Positions 5,204 through 5,297 of a DNA stretch of 5,297 bases are shown in pieces. How positions within the stretch are numbered: the first letter of the stretch is position 1; every line of letters begins with the position of its first letter. Below the pieces are notes generated by a model. The model did not search any database. It was not told the origin of the DNA and saw only the letters and a program-made list of their open reading frames with translations. Source of the DNA: DASWJQ01 sp036397095 (lineage in GTDB: Bacteria > Chloroflexota > Anaerolineae > Anaerolineales > E44-bin32); assembly GCA_036397095.1 (NCBI GenBank), contig DASWJQ010000015.1:1-5297 (forward strand), read 5' to 3'. Both the position numbers and the translations under genes were made by a program.

Positions 5204-5296
5204 CTAGGCTTGCAGCCGGGATTGGGCTCGCAAGGCGAGCAGCGCAGCCCAACTGGCAAGAGAAAACAATCCCATGCCGAACTCAAACGCGCCCAA
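5204..5296 (-). CDS. C-terminal end of an unidentified, probably membrane, protein (partial)
   Basis: The minus strand reads 30 sense codons from the right edge to a TAG at 5204-5206. The peptide contains GLFSLASWAALLALRAQ, a hydrophobic stretch ending in a basic, polar tail, which resembles the last helix and cytoplasmic tail of a membrane protein. Its 5' part lies outside the window, so no family can be named. It would converge on the CAP-LysM gene. The other frames here give less protein-like translations. It could still be a chance open stretch. Confidence 0.4.
   Translation of the reverse strand: MGAFEFGMGLFSLASWAALLALRAQSRLQA
5222..5252. repeat. Alternative hairpins at the right end
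   Basis: GCTCGC (5226-5231) and GCGAGC (5235-5240) form a 6-bp stem with a 3-nt loop. TTGGGCT (5222-5228) can instead pair with AGCCCAA (5246-5252), and the two pairings share bases so are mutually exclusive. They lie inside the putative partial coding sequence on the minus strand, so they may be incidental. Confidence 0.3.
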
Positions 5297-5297
5297 T

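Noticed and set aside
4764..5252. Minus-strand open frame of 162 codons across the intergenic region
   Set aside because: It needs a TTG start, has no ribosome binding site I can support, is Pro/Ser/Arg/Gly-rich without a domain, and runs through the hairpins and repeats, so chance openness in GC-rich DNA is likelier.
4506..5297. CRISPR array or tRNA/rRNA in the gene-free end
   Set aside because: The direct repeats are only paired, not regularly spaced in series, and no cloverleaf or conserved rRNA stretch is visible.

Overview
The window is GC-rich and compactly coded in its first 4.5 kb, then holds about 700 bp with no convincing gene. I see no rRNA, tRNA, CRISPR array or transposase gene. 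The best guess for the host is a Chloroflexota (Anaerolineae-like) bacterium. This is inference from style: high GC, and a secreted CAP/LysM protein with a Thr/Pro-rich stalk and a C-terminal membrane anchor, typical of that phylum's surface proteins. No marker gene confirms it.

Layout. Positions 1-2307 (minus) carry the first 769 codons of an AddB-like helicase/nuclease subunit, cut by the left edge. Positions 2308-2362 are a short spacer with two tandem hairpins. Positions 2363-2902 (minus) encode a Cdc14-like dual-specificity or tyrosine phosphatase. Positions 2903-3055 are a spacer with two further inverted repeats. Positions 3056-3415 (minus) encode a small VOC/glyoxalase-fold protein with a strong ribosome binding site and a near-consensus sigma-70 promoter. 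Positions 3416-3524 are a divergent promoter region. Positions 3525-4505 (plus) encode a secreted CAP-LysM-transmembrane protein with no ribosome binding site, whose extended -10 element suggests a leaderless mRNA. Positions 4506-5203 are intergenic and rich in repeats and hairpins. Positions 5204-5296 (minus) look like the last 30 codons of another gene entering from the right.

How the genes work together. VOC, phosphatase and AddB-like genes share a strand and could be one transcript from the VOC promoter, but the 153-bp and 55-bp gaps leave room for separate control. No shared pathway is obvious: recombinational DNA repair, phosphoryl signalling and a small-molecule-binding fold look like a loose run of housekeeping genes. 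The CAP-LysM protein acts at the cell surface and is independent.

The part least explained by known genes is the 4506-5203 stretch, especially a nested stem structure at 5024-5114 between two 16-bp near-identical direct repeats. It could be a structured RNA, a small non-autonomous repeat element, or debris. I found no clear new defence or mobile system.
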